A stretch of DNA of 64,000 nt from Manis javanica (lineage: Eukaryota; Chordata; Mammalia; Pholidota; Manidae). Of this stretch, positions 1-10,735 are shown piece after piece. The notes below the pieces were generated by a model. It saw nothing but the letters and a program-made list of their open reading frames with translations, was not told the DNA's origin and searched no databases. Position numbers and translations under genes: made by a program. Within the stretch, counting starts at the first letter, position 1; the number at the start of each line of letters is the position of its first letter. The stretch is taken from the NCBI RefSeq assembly GCF_040802235.1, contig NC_133158.1, positions 41,172,001-41,236,000 on the forward strand, read 5' to 3'.

Positions 1-746
1 CTGGTGGGAATATAAATTAGTTCAACCATTGTGGAAAGCAGTATGGAGGTTCCTCAAAAAACTAAAAATAGAAATACCATTTGACCCAGGAATTTCACTT
101 CTAGGAATTTACCCTAAGAATACAGCAGCCCAGTTTGAAAAGACAGATGCACCCCTATGTTTATCACAGCACTATCTACAATAGCCAAGAAATGGAAGCA
201 ACCTAAGTGTCCATCAGTAGATGAATGGATAAAGAAGATGTGGTACATATACACAATGGAATATTATTCAGCCATAAGAAGAAAACAAATCCTACCATTT
301 GCAACAACGTGGATGGAGCTAGAGGGTATTACAGTCAGTGAAGTAAACCAGACAGAGAAAGACAACTACCAAATGATTTCACTCATCTGTGGAGTATAAC
401 AACAAAGCAAAAACTGAAGGAACAAAACAGCAGCAGACTCACAGAATCCAAGAATGGACTAATAGTTACCAAAGGGAACTGGACTGGGGAGGATGGGTGG
501 GAAGGGAGGGATAAGGGGGAAGCAAAGAAAGGGGGCATTACAATTAGCATGTATAATGTTGGGGGAGGCACGGGGATGGCTGTGCAACACAGAGAAGACG
601 AGTAGTGATTCTACAAAATCTTACTACGCTGATGGACAGTGACTGTAATGGGTTATATGGTGGGGACTTCATGATGCGGGGAGTCTAGTGACCATAATGT
701 TGCTCATGTAATTGTAGATTAATGATACCAAAATTAATTAATTAAG
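1..746 (+). mobile_element. L1 LINE, 3' end (ORF2 tail plus 3' UTR), cut by the window edge
   Basis: The sequence matches the last part of L1 ORF2 and its 3' UTR. An ORF2 C-terminal frame is readable at 157-399 and contains the familiar MEYYSAIRRK stretch. The 3' UTR has a G-rich tract near 480-545 and ends in a short A/T-rich tail near 746. A second copy of the same subfamily, close in sequence, lies at 25858-28127. The 5' part is outside the window. Scattered differences and the loss of most of ORF2 show it is dead. It lies in what I infer to be AGPAT3 intron 1. Confidence 0.93.
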
Positions 747-3700
747 CAAATATTTTAGACAAGTAGTTAAAATAGTGGCCTACAGGTTAAATGCCAGCAG
801 CATTTTTTTATCCGGCCTACATGGCTTGTTAAGAATAAATAACTGCATAGACATCTGTATTTCTGGCTTGTCTTAACAGACCTGAGCTCTAGTGACCCAC
901 CCTACAGTCACCTGGCCATATGGGCAGGGTGTCTGTGGCAGGGCCGGTGGGCACGCCCGAGAGAGGGTGCTCAGCCACCACGGCGCTCACGTGGCCTCTG
1001 CTGCATCTCACGCCCTGTTGTCCCTGGCTTGCCTTCCTGCCTGGCCCATTGGAATCTGTTTACAACTTTCACATATAGCTTTGTTTACCAAAAAGTCACG
1101 TTTATATCCAGTAAGTTTCTAAAACTTGCAGAGGTGAAAGCCACCAAAGCCACAGGCTCCATAGAAACACCACAAGAGCCCGGTGCCGGGCCTGGACTGC
1201 AAGTTCCTGGAGTGTTCCTTACAAGTGTTCTGGAACTTCCATTATAGGAGTGAGCACCTTGGTTTGGAAACCCGAACGGACCCCTGAGTGCCCAGGTGTG
1301 TGCTCTGCTCGCTGTCACCAGCAGGGAGGCCTGGGGGCTCCCTCTGTGCCGCACACCTTCCCCCTGTGGCAGCTTGCCACCAGTGAGGGCGGAGGCACCT
1401 GCTGAGACATGGCCTTGCTCTGAACTGGACACCTCTAGCCCGGACTCGATCAGCAGTCTGGGATCACTCCCTGTGCTCTTTCACTTCTGTGGGTCCCTGA
1501 GTCACTGGGCCTCACCCATGAGGCCGTCATGGCGGTGACACTCGGCCCCCCAAGGGCAGCTGCCATGCGGTGGGGTCTGCTGCCCACACCACCCCCAGGC
1601 CCCGCTGAGGCCCCCTCGAGGTGGCTCCCCTTGCTGTCCTGCACCCCCAGCCACTGGCCCCCGCAGCCCCCACGGCGTTTCTCCCAACAGACCTTTTTGC
1701 TTTGCACCATGGCACCTGCTTCCCGCAGAGCCCACACCCATGAGTTTTCATTTAATTTGACTTCCATCTTGTTTTGGCAAAAATCGCTTGCACACATTGT
1801 GCAAGATACACTCCTTGCTTCACTTCTCTCCGAACATACAGTGAGTGATGTGTATCTCCATCATTCTTTCAGTGACCAGTTAGACCAGGACAGTGGCCCA
1901 CATCAGAAATTAGAAGTCAGTCTGAAAGGCTTGGCCCAGCCATCAGCACATTCTTTATACTAAGAGTGGGCAGCTCTTCACTGTCCTCTGACCAGGTGCA
2001 CCGAGAAGAGCTGAGCACAAATGAGTCTGCATCAACTGATGCACTTTCTCCCCAGTGCAACATCATATCTAGCATGTATCTGTTTCTATCATCTTAGATG
2101 GGGATTTGTGATCCCTTCCAAGTGTAGCAGCTTTTAAATGAACACTGCTGTGAAGCCAATCACTTACTTTCTGTTTCTAAATAAATTGTTCATACATTAA
2201 GTTTTCTGAGCAGGAAGGTGGTTTGGATTCAGTCAGACCTGTGTCTCAAATCTGGATTTGTCACTTGCTGGCTGAGCAACCTTGGCCACGCCCTACCACC
2301 TCGGTGTCTCCATCTGTGTCATGGGGCAGTGCCCTGTCTGCACAGCGTTGTTTTGAGAACCAAATAATGAGCACATGACATGCAACTTGAAGGGCAGTAA
2401 CTGCAGCTGTCCTTATACAAGCAAAGTCTAAGTCGCACAGCAAGTGACATACTTCACATCAGCAGAGATTTAGAACGCTTTCAGGTCAGCAATTGACATG
2501 AGAAAGAGAAAAGCTGTCATCTGGGACTCCACCGCTGAGCTCCCACTGGACTTGCGCCCTCAGAGAGCACGCTTACCTCGAGGTGTTACTACAGCACACG
2601 GCTCAACAACAGAAGTCATGACTACTGTTCTTTATTACCCAGTTCATTCCCCACCATCAGAAAGGAACCGAGAGGATCACATAAATAATGCACGGCCTCC
2701 CTGAGTCACCTGGGGAAAGGCCCCTCCGCGGCTGGCATGCTGCTCCACAGCCAGCACCCCTGGTTCGGTTTTCAGTCCTATGTGATGCAAAGCACCCAGC
2801 CAGGGGGAAGGATGTTGCCTATCACACACCGAAAGACATGTGTTTCCACCTGCTAACACTGACATCGAAGATGTACCCTAGCTGTACTTGGAAAAGACAT
2901 AGCCAACTGACCACTGTGTGTGGGACCGGTTAGAGTCTTCAGTCCAGCAGTAAAAACTTGGACCAACTTTGCATCCCCCCCTGCTCCTCCACCCAGAGGG
3001 AACAGCGTGGGTTCATCCCAAAGCTCCGAGTGCTTCAGCCTCTAGTACTTTGCTGGACCTAGATCAAAACACAGCGAGTTCTTCTAACTACAGGAAAGGC
3101 CATCAGAGGATGAACCACTAGTGTGTATGCCTGAAATGCAGTATTTTGAAATTGGTAATTTGGGATAAATTCTGAAATTATTAGGAAGTGGTTTTGGTAA
3201 TGGCAGATTAAGTCATAGTCATTTCACTTTACGATGTGGAACAACTCATTAAAATCTTCAAGCATTCTTTGGTTCAGGAGAAGTAAAACCCATGGAATTT
3301 CTCAGCAATTGTTTTACCCAGTTCAATCCAACCTCATACTATACATTTTTCAAGGAGACTGAGTTACTGATCCCACTTTATACAAGTCATTAAAAAGGAA
3401 ACAAGCAAATGTAACCACAGGCAGCCACAACTCCTAACAGTGAAACACTCCTTTTTGACAAGCCCAGAGAGGAAGGCACAGGGTGGGTGAGGAACCAGCT
3501 GCTTGTGCCAGGCGTGGATTTCGAGAGGAACAGGGAACAGTGAGGGGCACCTACCTGGTGTGCAAAGAAGCGCCCCCTCTTCTGTCTCCCATGTTAAGCC
3601 AGGCTGACAATCAAGGGAAGGGGTGTGTTTCAGGGACAAAATGTGATTGGACAAGTTAACCAGACTCTCCAAAAAACCCAAGTACATTTGGCTCTTCTCA

Positions 3701-4640
3701 GACACAACTTCTGTTTTTCATTTTCCTTACTTATCAGGATTTCAGCACTGGTCTCCTATCTCTGATTTGACCAGAAATAAAAATTCACAGACTTTTAACA
3801 GACTGATGGGTCTGAAAAGATAGGAGTCCAGGGGTCTTAATTTAAATTCTGGCTGCACCAATTTGTGACATAACTTTCAGCACGTAACTAAAGCTCTGTG
3901 TTTGCTGGGTTGAAGTGCAGTCAGAGACAACACGTGTCAAGGGCCAACCCTGTGTATTAGGCCCCACCACTAGTTACCACCGGAAACGAGTAAAGAGGGA
4001 CAAAGCAGAGCACAGTGGTGGATGCACTTTTCCTAACTTCTGAAATGAAACAACCCCTTTCAGTTTGCTTCCCCAGACCCAGTGCCAGGACAGACAGACG
4101 TGTGTGCCCACACTGAGCCCACTGTGGGCACCAGTCCCCTCCCTGGAGATGGCTCCTAAAGTCCACATTGGCCACTTAAGTTTACCTCCCTTTACCCTAC
4201 CCTCGCACAGACTTGGAAGCAGGCTTCTCGCAGAGATGGCCCGGGAGGGCGGGAAGGCCCCACGCCGGTGAGGCCAACAGCAGGCTCCAGCCGAGCATGA
4301 CCACTGTGCCCCACATGAAGTTTTGTTCAAAACATTAAGGCACCTACACCATACAAGGCTAAGAAGCCGTGCTGTGGGCTCTGCATGTCAATTACATGTA
4401 GTTTCTTTTTAAAACAATGTAACCAAGAGCCAGGAGGGCTGGATACACAAGAGAGCTCTGCCAGGCTGACCTGGAACCGTGAGCGGGAGGGGAGGATGGG
4501 ATCGGGATCACCTGGTGCAGCGGGAGAGGGGACAGTGGGAAGTGACCAAATCAGAGAATGTTCAGAACCCGAGGAGCCCCCTTATGAAGCGCGGAGAGGC
4601 GACAGCGATGATCCCCAAGCCCCAGAGCCCAAGCAGCCTG
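747..4640. other. Inferred AGPAT3 intron 1, no coding sequence seen
   Basis: This is mostly unique sequence with no open frame that looks like a real exon. A MIR lies near 2225-2400. The stretch 900-1740 is GC-rich and 1740-4480 is mixed. Short open frames on both strands have no recognisable protein family. Calling it an intron depends on the AGPAT3 first-exon inference at 5456-5600. Confidence 0.45.
2225..2400 (+). repeat. MIR SINE
   Basis: It has the order of a MIR in forward orientation: a degenerate 'feature' segment, then 'tcacttgctggctgagcaacctt', then a pyrimidine-rich block with 'ctccatctgtgtcatggggcag', then the 'ttgttttgagaac' segment. It is old and diverged. Confidence 0.7.
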
Positions 4641-5455
4641 CAGGGCCGGCCGGCAGCCACGGGGGCCGCAGGTTCGGCTCCCCCACCCCCGCGCTCCCGG
4701 GGACGCTTCCCTCTCCACCGCGGCCGCTCCCCCCGCGGTCCCTCCACGGCCAGAGGTCCTTATCTTCCTTCTCATGAAGTCGTATTTCCCAAGAAAAGGA
4801 ACCAATTTCTCAAATACTCTCAGACAGCAGTTACTATTGTACTTTAGAAAAGGCCCTGGGAAGCCATTTGTAAAGCATTTTCGCTATTTCACTGAACTTC
4901 TCTCAAAGTTATAAAAAACAAACTGCACAATCTTCCCAGGTGCCTTCAAGTGCCAACAGTGCCCCCTCCCCCAGGACCCCAGGTCGAAGGCCGGGTCCGC
5001 ACGGGCCTGGGGAGGCGCCGGCCCCCCGTGGGCGCAGCGCGTCGTCCCCGGACGCCTCCCGTCCCGAGTCCAGCGGGGCTCCGCGCGCCCACCCGGCCCC
5101 GCAGCCCCGCAGCCCCGCGCGCAGCCGGCGCAAAGTGAAACCAGCGCGCCCCGGGGCCGCGCCCCCGGCCTGGAGGGCGCCTCTCCGCGCGCACAGGCCC
5201 GGCCCAGCCCGGGGGGGCACGGGGGCGCACCCTCCGCGCAGACCCCAGCCCCGCCGCCCGGCCCCGGTCCCCGGGCAGAGCCGCGAAGGGCCCCGGGCCT
5301 TGCCGGACGAGGCCCGGGAGGCGGCCGGCGGCGGCGCCCGGGCCCGCGGACCCCCCGCCCGTCCCCGCAGGCCCCGCGGAACGCAGCCAGCCCACTGCGG
5401 CGCGGGAGACCTCGGGCGGCGGAGGGGCCCGACCTCGGCGGGGCCTCCCGCTCAC

Positions 5456-5600
5456 CTGCAGCTGCCGCCACCTGCTCGTCGCGCGCGGCCCCGGCGTCCT
5501 CCGCGCCCCTCCGGCCGCTGCGCTCGGCCTGGGCGCCAGCCCCGCGTCGGGCCTCAGCGAGTGCGGCGCCCGCCGCCCCCGGCCCCCATCCCGCCCCGCC
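5456..5600 (-). other. AGPAT3: Candidate non-coding first exon of AGPAT3 (5' UTR)
   Basis: The exon end is set by a strong donor on the minus strand: the exon closes with GCTGCAG and the intron opens with GTGAGCGGG at 5455. The upstream limit is approximate. I placed the start below the ETS site at 5638-5649, near the middle of the CpG island. The exon is GC-rich and holds no convincing start codon context. That fits the 5' UTR-only first exon of the human gene, whose start codon lies in a later exon, here left of position 1. A full-length cDNA or CAGE tag would settle it. Confidence 0.5.
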
Positions 5601-5637
5601 CGGCCCGCCGCCCTCCGCCCTCGGCCGCGCCGCCCCG

Positions 5638-5649
5638 CCACTTCCTGTG
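5638..5649 (-). promoter_or_regulatory. ETS/GABP-type site in CpG island promoter
   Basis: The minus strand reads CACAGGAAGTGG, a good ETS-family (GABPA/ELK-like) match with the GGAA core. In CpG-island promoters such sites usually lie within about 100 bp of the transcription start. Here it sits about 180 bp upstream of the donor at 5456, which helps place the start of the candidate first exon. Confidence 0.55.
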
Positions 5650-5683
5650 CGCGGCGATCCCACAGTTCCGCCGGCGCGCGGGG

Positions 5684-5840
5684 CGGGGGGGACACGCGGG
5701 GACACGCGGGGGGGACGGGGAGACACGTGGGAGACGGGGACACGCGGGGGTGCGGGGGACACGTGGGGGGGCGGGACACGCGGGTGAGCTCGGGACGTGG
5801 AAGAGACGCTCGGGGGACGGGGGGCACGCGGGGAGACACG
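5684..5840. repeat. GC-rich minisatellite with six GACACG(C/T)GGG motifs
   Basis: The 10-mer GACACGCGGG or GACACGTGGG occurs at 5691-5700, 5701-5710, 5722-5731, 5739-5748, 5758-5767 and 5775-5784. Between copies are runs of G, and decayed copies continue to about 5840. It lies immediately upstream of the inferred AGPAT3 start, so on the minus strand it presents repeated CGTG cores. The G-runs on the plus strand could form G-quadruplexes. Confidence 0.85.
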
Positions 5841-6312
5841 GAGCCATGGAGGACGCGGGGACCCGCGAGGGGCCCTGGCGGGAGGGCAGGGGCGCACCCG
5901 GGGGCGCGGGCGGGGAAGGGACCGGGCCGGCCGTAACGGACGCCGCAGAGCACGAGGCTGGGTGGCGGGGGAGGTGGGACGGGGTCGGCCGGCCGGCACG
6001 TGGGGTGCAGGGTAGGCGGGCTCTCGGCCGAGGGTGGGACTGCGGCCGCAGGGACGGGACCGGGCAGGGCGGGGCCCAGGAGGGGGCCTGGACTTGGAGC
6101 CACACAGCACGGTGGGGGGCGGGGAGACAGGGCCCGGGAGCCTGCGATCTCGCCTGGACTCCCCCCATCTTCCCGGGGTCGCGCCTGGGGGCACTGGGGG
6201 TGTTTCCGGGAGTGAGTGCCACCCCCTGCTCTGCGGGATGGGAACCGTGCTGGGAGCCTCTGCGCCACGCGAGGTATTGGCTTTCAGAGCCACGTGCGGC
6301 GCCCTGTAACTA

Positions 6313-6319
6313 ATTTATA
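6313..6319 (-). promoter_or_regulatory. TATA-like motif at the CpG island edge
   Basis: The minus strand reads CTATAAATTA, a good TATA-box match, in an otherwise GC-rich flank. A start about 30 bp downstream would lie near 6285 and transcription would run into the island. It could be an alternative, tissue-restricted AGPAT3 start, or chance. Confidence 0.25.
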
Positions 6320-6506
6320 GTCGGCGCCGGGCTGGCCCCGTCTGGGTCTGCCCTGGAGGAAGCCTCCCCGAACAAGGGGCGGTGGTGAGGGGGTCGCCTG
6401 GAGCCCGCCTCGCTAGCCCAGCCTCCCACGCCCGCGGGCCCTGACCCCTGCCCCTCCTGGCGGTAGAGTCTCCAGAGCTGCGGCCGGACAGGGCTTCCCT
6501 CCGCCA

Positions 6507-6575
6507 GGCCTGGACCACGTGCCTCGCGGGGCCTGGACCACCTGCCTCGCGGGGCCTGGACCACCTGCCTCGCGG
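6507..6575. repeat. Tandem repeat, 23-bp unit, three copies
   Basis: Three head-to-tail copies of a unit of the form GGCCTGGACCACSTGCCTCG plus CGG occupy 6507-6529, 6530-6552 and 6553-6575. The first copy has CACGTG, a perfect E-box, and the other two have CACCTG, also an E-box. The copies differ at only one position, so the array is recent. Confidence 0.93.
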
Positions 6576-7019
6576 AGGCTGGGACCCGCAGAGGGAGAGG
6601 GACGGCAGCGCTGTCACATGCCAGGGTCGCCCTCCCAGGCAGGGGGGTCATCTCCACTCTGCTCTCCCCACTTGAGTCCTCTGTGCGACCTGACACCCGC
6701 TCAAGTCCTCAGGTCCAAGTGGGCCTCCAGAACCTGAAATAGTAGAACCAGAGGTGCGGCAGCTGTCCTCTGTGCCATACTGTAAACCTCGGATTGTTTC
6801 AGAGGCACTTTAACTAACTAAAGGTAACTAAACACAGTGCACCTAATCCATTCACAGTGCCCTTATCCTTCAAAAAGAAGTGATGGTCCGCAAACATCAG
6901 TGGAAATAGTTATTTGTAAAACCTTGGAGGCTGCCTGGCCCCTGCCCCTCACCTGTCCTATAAATTCCCACAGGCACCTGCAGATATGTATACAGAGATG
7001 TTCCAAGTTACAGCACATA

Positions 7020-7400
7020 ATTACAAAACACCTGAAAACAACCCAGATGTGGTTAAATAGACTCCAAAATACTTTTAATAACATCTTTAATTTAAAACCT
7101 TTTATAAAATTTAATGGTGTAATTCTATGTATGCTATTATATAATCTCCAAAATTTGTTAGTTAAAAATAAAGAGAAGGTACAGAGCAGTGGGTATACAA
7201 TGATCACTTTTCTGTGTTAAAAAGCAATATATGCAAATGCACATGCACACCCAGGAAACTTCTAGAAGGAAACCATGAGACAATTATTGACTGGGCAGGG
7301 AAAGGAAACTTTTTATTGGTGGGCTCAGTCCTGTAAATATGTAAATATGCTAGGTGATAATGTTTAAATGTAACACCTGCGGTTGTTTTATAATTACCCT
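7020..7400 (+). repeat. Ancient LINE-like fragment
   Basis: An AT-rich stretch resembles the 3' end of a mammal-wide old LINE: 'aacccagatgtggttaaatag', then 'gaaggtacagagcagtgggtat', then a block rich in 'gcaaatgcac', then 'ggaaactttttatt'. It is strongly diverged, so the family assignment is tentative. Confidence 0.45.
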
Positions 7401-7699
7401 TTTAAAGCTAATTAAAATGTATCTCATCATTTAGACAATGTCTCCTTAATAGTTACTTTGAGCTTTTAGATCAGCTGGAAAGACTATTTGTCTGAACAGC
7501 ATAAAGCATCATCAATATAATCAAATCTATACTCAGAATCTATGATCATTCAGACCTGAGCAGAGAAGGAATTTGCCTCTAGAAAAGCTCAGCTGAGCAA
7601 ATGAGCAGAGTAAACATTTGAACAGAACTTGGAAGTCAGCCAACCAGCCCTTACCTGCTGCCTGGGTTCTGGGTAGCATCGTGCGGGAAATGTGGTCAT

Positions 7700-7880
7700 G
7701 CCTGAGATTTATTGAGAGCTTATTATACACATGCATTATCACCTATTTATCAAAACAAGCCCATAAGGCAGAGACAATTAGCATCACATTGTACAGAAAC
7801 TGAGGCCCAGGAAAACCCCATGTCTTATCCATCATTATACAGTGGAGGCAGAGCCCTCAGCCCAGCTCCAGCCCCGACTC
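7700..7880 (-). repeat. MIR SINE, reverse orientation
   Basis: It reads as a reversed MIR: 'tgagagcttattatacac', 'catattatcacc'-like Alu-unrelated core, 'acagaaactgaggcccag', then 'ggaggcagagccctcagccc'. The conserved 'gaaactgaggcccag' block is the clearest mark. Confidence 0.75.
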
Positions 7881-8104
7881 ACACACGGTGTGGGAACTTC
7901 TCGTGACCCCAGTAATGATGTTTTCTCATTAGGAGAGAAACTGGAGTCCTCGGCCGCCTGCAGATGAGAAAGGGGGAGTCTTGCCTGGAGTGTTACTTGG
8001 CACAGACTGGTACAGAGAGAACGGGTTCTGCCATGAATGAAAAGGAGAGCACCCCTGAGTCTCTCCCGTGAGTGTGAGCAGACCCTGGGAGAGGGGCACC
8101 CCTC

Positions 8105-8215
8105 TTCATTATTTGCTCTAATTCTCAGAGTGAACCTGCTGGCATCCCATTTCACAGATCAATAGACTGGTGCCCAAGGGTTGATCCCAAGGTCAAAGGG
8201 CAGACAGTTGCCCTC
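8105..8215 (-). repeat. MIR SINE fragment, reverse orientation
   Basis: The order 'taattctcagagtgaacc', 'tcccatttcacagatcaat', 'agactggtgcccaagg', 'aaggtcaaagggcag' follows the reversed MIR consensus. Confidence 0.6.
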
Positions 8216-8424
8216 TTCCCAGCCCAGAAGAGGTCTTTCCAGTTCAGAGACACTCTCACTGGAGAACATCCCCAACTATCCCCACCCAAGGCCCACTCAG
8301 GTGCATGGACAAAGGTGTGGGCCCTGGGCAGGTCCAGCGAGAAGACAGCCCAGTGGCAGAAGGTGCCAGGGAAGCCTTCCTGGAGGAGCTGGACCCGGAC
8401 CTCAGGTTTTTGCCACTGCCTGAG

Positions 8425-8530
8425 AACTGAAAACAAAGGCTTAGAGTCAGCCTGTGACCTTGGACAAGGACATTACCCATTTGGGTCTCAATTTCCCTTT
8501 CTGCCAAACAAGGATGTCCCTACCCCAGGC
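8425..8530 (+). repeat. MIR SINE fragment
   Basis: The block 'cctgtgaccttggacaagg' followed by 'tgggtctcaatttcccttt' is the conserved MIR centre in forward orientation. Confidence 0.6.
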
Positions 8531-9104
8531 TTCTTGAGTCCCAAGAGTGTTCCAAGAGAGCCATAGCTGTGGGGCTAATTCAAGCATATTTAAAAGTCTA
8601 AGGATGTAAAACTTGACCAAAACTAAAGATAATAACTTTGCTGGGATTTTTTAACTCCAAGCACATTTACACTAATCTCAAATGGATAGAAGTCATGTGT
8701 TTTTGATGAATACATAATGGGAAAACAATGATAACAAAAGCGATTTTTTTTTTTTAGACAAATTATTTTAAACAAAGGCTTTTACAGGGACAAAAACTAT
8801 AACAGGGATCTTTCACAGCAGAGACTGGAAGCCCTGGGGCACTCTAAGGCCTGCCCTCAAGGTGGTTGTACAGAAACTCCGTTGGGCCTGGAGGTGCTGA
8901 GTAAAGCAGGACTGCTGGCATCACCAGACAGCGGAGTGTCTGTTAGGACTGCAAGAGGTGTAGTGAAAGGGACTGGAGAGAAGCCTGGCCTGATCAGCCT
9001 GGAGGTCAAAGTCAAGGTCACAAGAGCGGGCAAAGCCAGTGCCCAGCTGAGGACAGGCCTGGACAAATGTCCAGCATGTGGGGAAGCCATACGTGCAGGG
9101 GTGA

Positions 9105-9240
9105 AGTCCTGAGATTGAATCTGGGTTCCACCTCATGCCAGCTATAAGACCGGGTACCCCACTATACCAAATGGGAATAATAACACCAGTATCCAATTGT
9201 CCTGTTGTGGGGACTGAGGGGCTGACTGCAGGGCCTGTTC
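9105..9240 (+). repeat. MIR SINE fragment
   Basis: 'gattgaatctgggttccacc', then 'accaaatgggaataataaca', then 'gtcctgttgtggggactgag' follow the MIR order in forward orientation. The middle is partly lost. Confidence 0.6.
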
Positions 9241-10056
9241 AGACAAGAGCCACCTAGCTGTTAGCCAAGGACCGTCATCGGCACCCTTCTCCTGAGACCC
9301 ATGGTAGCATCAGGAGTGCCAGACTGGATCCGTCCCTTGCCCCCTCTCTGTGACGTGCATGTCTATGGCTCCTTCCCAGCCCCTTCCCCCAATGGCCAGG
9401 TCCCTGCAGGACTCCCAGTCTCACAGCTTGTGAACTTGGAGTGTCTGACTTCTGCAGGAACATGGGAATAGAACTGATGCAGTGTGGGCGTCCACCACCA
9501 TCACTGCCCAGAGACAGAACCAACGGCACCGTCCCCCCTGTGCCCTCTCAGGCCTCCTGGCTCCAGACTGGGGCTCTTGGCCTTGAGGTTCTGGTTCCTC
9601 AGGCACGAGCATGGACCGTGCTGTCTGCAAAGGAGGTTCCCTCCCACGGGTCCAGCAGGCCCCAGCCTGGACCACTGTCACCACAAGCACCAGCCCAAAC
9701 TCTAATTAATAAAATAGCTCATAGGCTGCCGAGAGTTGAACCCTCCAATAGCAAACCTGGCAGTCATTAATTTTACAGCCTGTGTGATGGAGGGGTGGAA
9801 GTTTCTATGACATTTTGCTCTGGTGAAGACTGTGTTTGGATTCCTAAGATCTCCCCTGGACCAGGGAAAGCAGATGGGAGCTCTCCCAGGGGGGTGCCCT
9901 CATCCCCCACTCTGTCTTCTGCCACTGGACTCCTAGCCAGGGGTCTGTTCAGGGGCTGCCTTCTGCCCCCTCCTTCCATTTACCATGCATGGGAGTGGGC
10001 TTGTGTGCTCATCTTTGACTGTTATTATTTAAGAAAACAACTTACTTCAAGCCTAT

Positions 10057-10275
10057 AACTAATCACAACAAAGCTTAGTGGCTTAAAAATAGCCATTTGT
10101 TTAGCTCATGAGTCTGTGGGGTGGCAGTTAGGCTGGGCTCAGCTGGGCAATTCTTCCGTTGGCTTCTGCAGGTTCACTCGCCAGAGTCTGAAGTCAGCTG
10201 GTGGTCAGTGGCCTCTCCCATGGCTGGGCTGCTCTTGCAATTCGCTTTGACCAGTGGACTACAGCAAAAGTTGGG
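10057..10275 (-). repeat. MLT1-like LTR, reverse orientation (left arm of inverted pair)
   Basis: The opening 'aaagcttagtggcttaaaa' is the reversed 3' end of an MLT1/MST-class LTR. The stretch 10068-10221 is an inverted copy of 10550-10704. The identical core segments are 'catgagtctgtgggg', 'tggcagttaggctgggctca', and a run of about 32 bases around 10189-10220. Confidence 0.65.
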
Positions 10276-10289
10276 CAAGATGTGGCCCT

Positions 10290-10360
10290 AAATAATGCCC
10301 CTGAAATGTACACTTAAAAATAGCTAAAATGACACATTTTATATTATGTATATTTCACCA
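10290..10360 (+). repeat. L1 3' tail fragment
   Basis: 'gaaatgtacacttaaaaata', 'gctaaaatgacacatttta' and 'gtatatttcaccaag' match the end of an old L1 3' UTR. The fragment lies in the spacer between the two inverted LTRs. Confidence 0.6.
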
Positions 10361-10439
10361 AGAATACATACAAATGAATGAATTTGTTTAAGAAAAGTGG
10401 CTTTAAATGGCCTTGCCTATGGGCCTTGTTGTCCTGCTG

Positions 10440-10735
10440 TTTGGGGGAACCCTGTCATTTCACCATATGAACAACTAGCCTGTGGGTGCTGAGAGGTATG
10501 CACTGCAGCCACCCCAATGCCCACGGTGTCTGCCAGCCACCCACCAACTACAGGAGAGGCCACTGACCACCAGCTGACTTCAGATGCTGGTGAAACAACC
10601 GAAGCCAGTGGAGGAACTGCCAGCTGAGCCCAGCCTAACTGCCACCCCCACAGACTCATGGGCTAAACGGATGGCTGTTTTAAACCCCTAAGCTTTGTGG
10701 TATTTCGTTACAGAGCTATAGTAGTTGGTATACCA
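10440..10735 (+). repeat. MLT1-like LTR, forward orientation (right arm of inverted pair)
   Basis: It ends with 'aaacccctaagctttgtggt', then 'atttcgttacagagctatag' and 'tagttggtatac', which is the MLT1 3' end in forward orientation. With the left copy it forms a long imperfect inverted repeat. Confidence 0.7.

Larger units (their letters stand above)
4640..6600. promoter_or_regulatory. AGPAT3: CpG island, probable AGPAT3 promoter region
   Basis: About 2 kb is very GC-rich with dense, undepleted CpG; the core is roughly 4985-6080. Such islands mark promoters of broadly expressed mammalian genes. On the minus strand the island holds a consensus splice donor (CTGCAG then GTGAGC at 5456/5455), and an ETS site lies at 5638-5649. 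It lies about 50 kb beyond the 3' end of RRP1, in RRP1's direction of transcription. Human AGPAT3 starts there, on the same strand, at a similar distance. AGPAT3 encodes an ER/Golgi lysophosphatidic acid acyltransferase, but none of its coding sequence is visible here. The island is seen directly; the gene name is inferred from synteny. A promoter for an unknown plus-strand transcript cannot be excluded. Confidence 0.75.

Noticed and set aside
4884..6313. Open frames of 440-469 codons on both strands in the CpG island
   Set aside because: They overlap one another in opposite and shifted frames, are made almost wholly of Pro, Arg, Gly and Ala, and arise because GC-rich DNA has few stop codons. 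No domain is recognisable.
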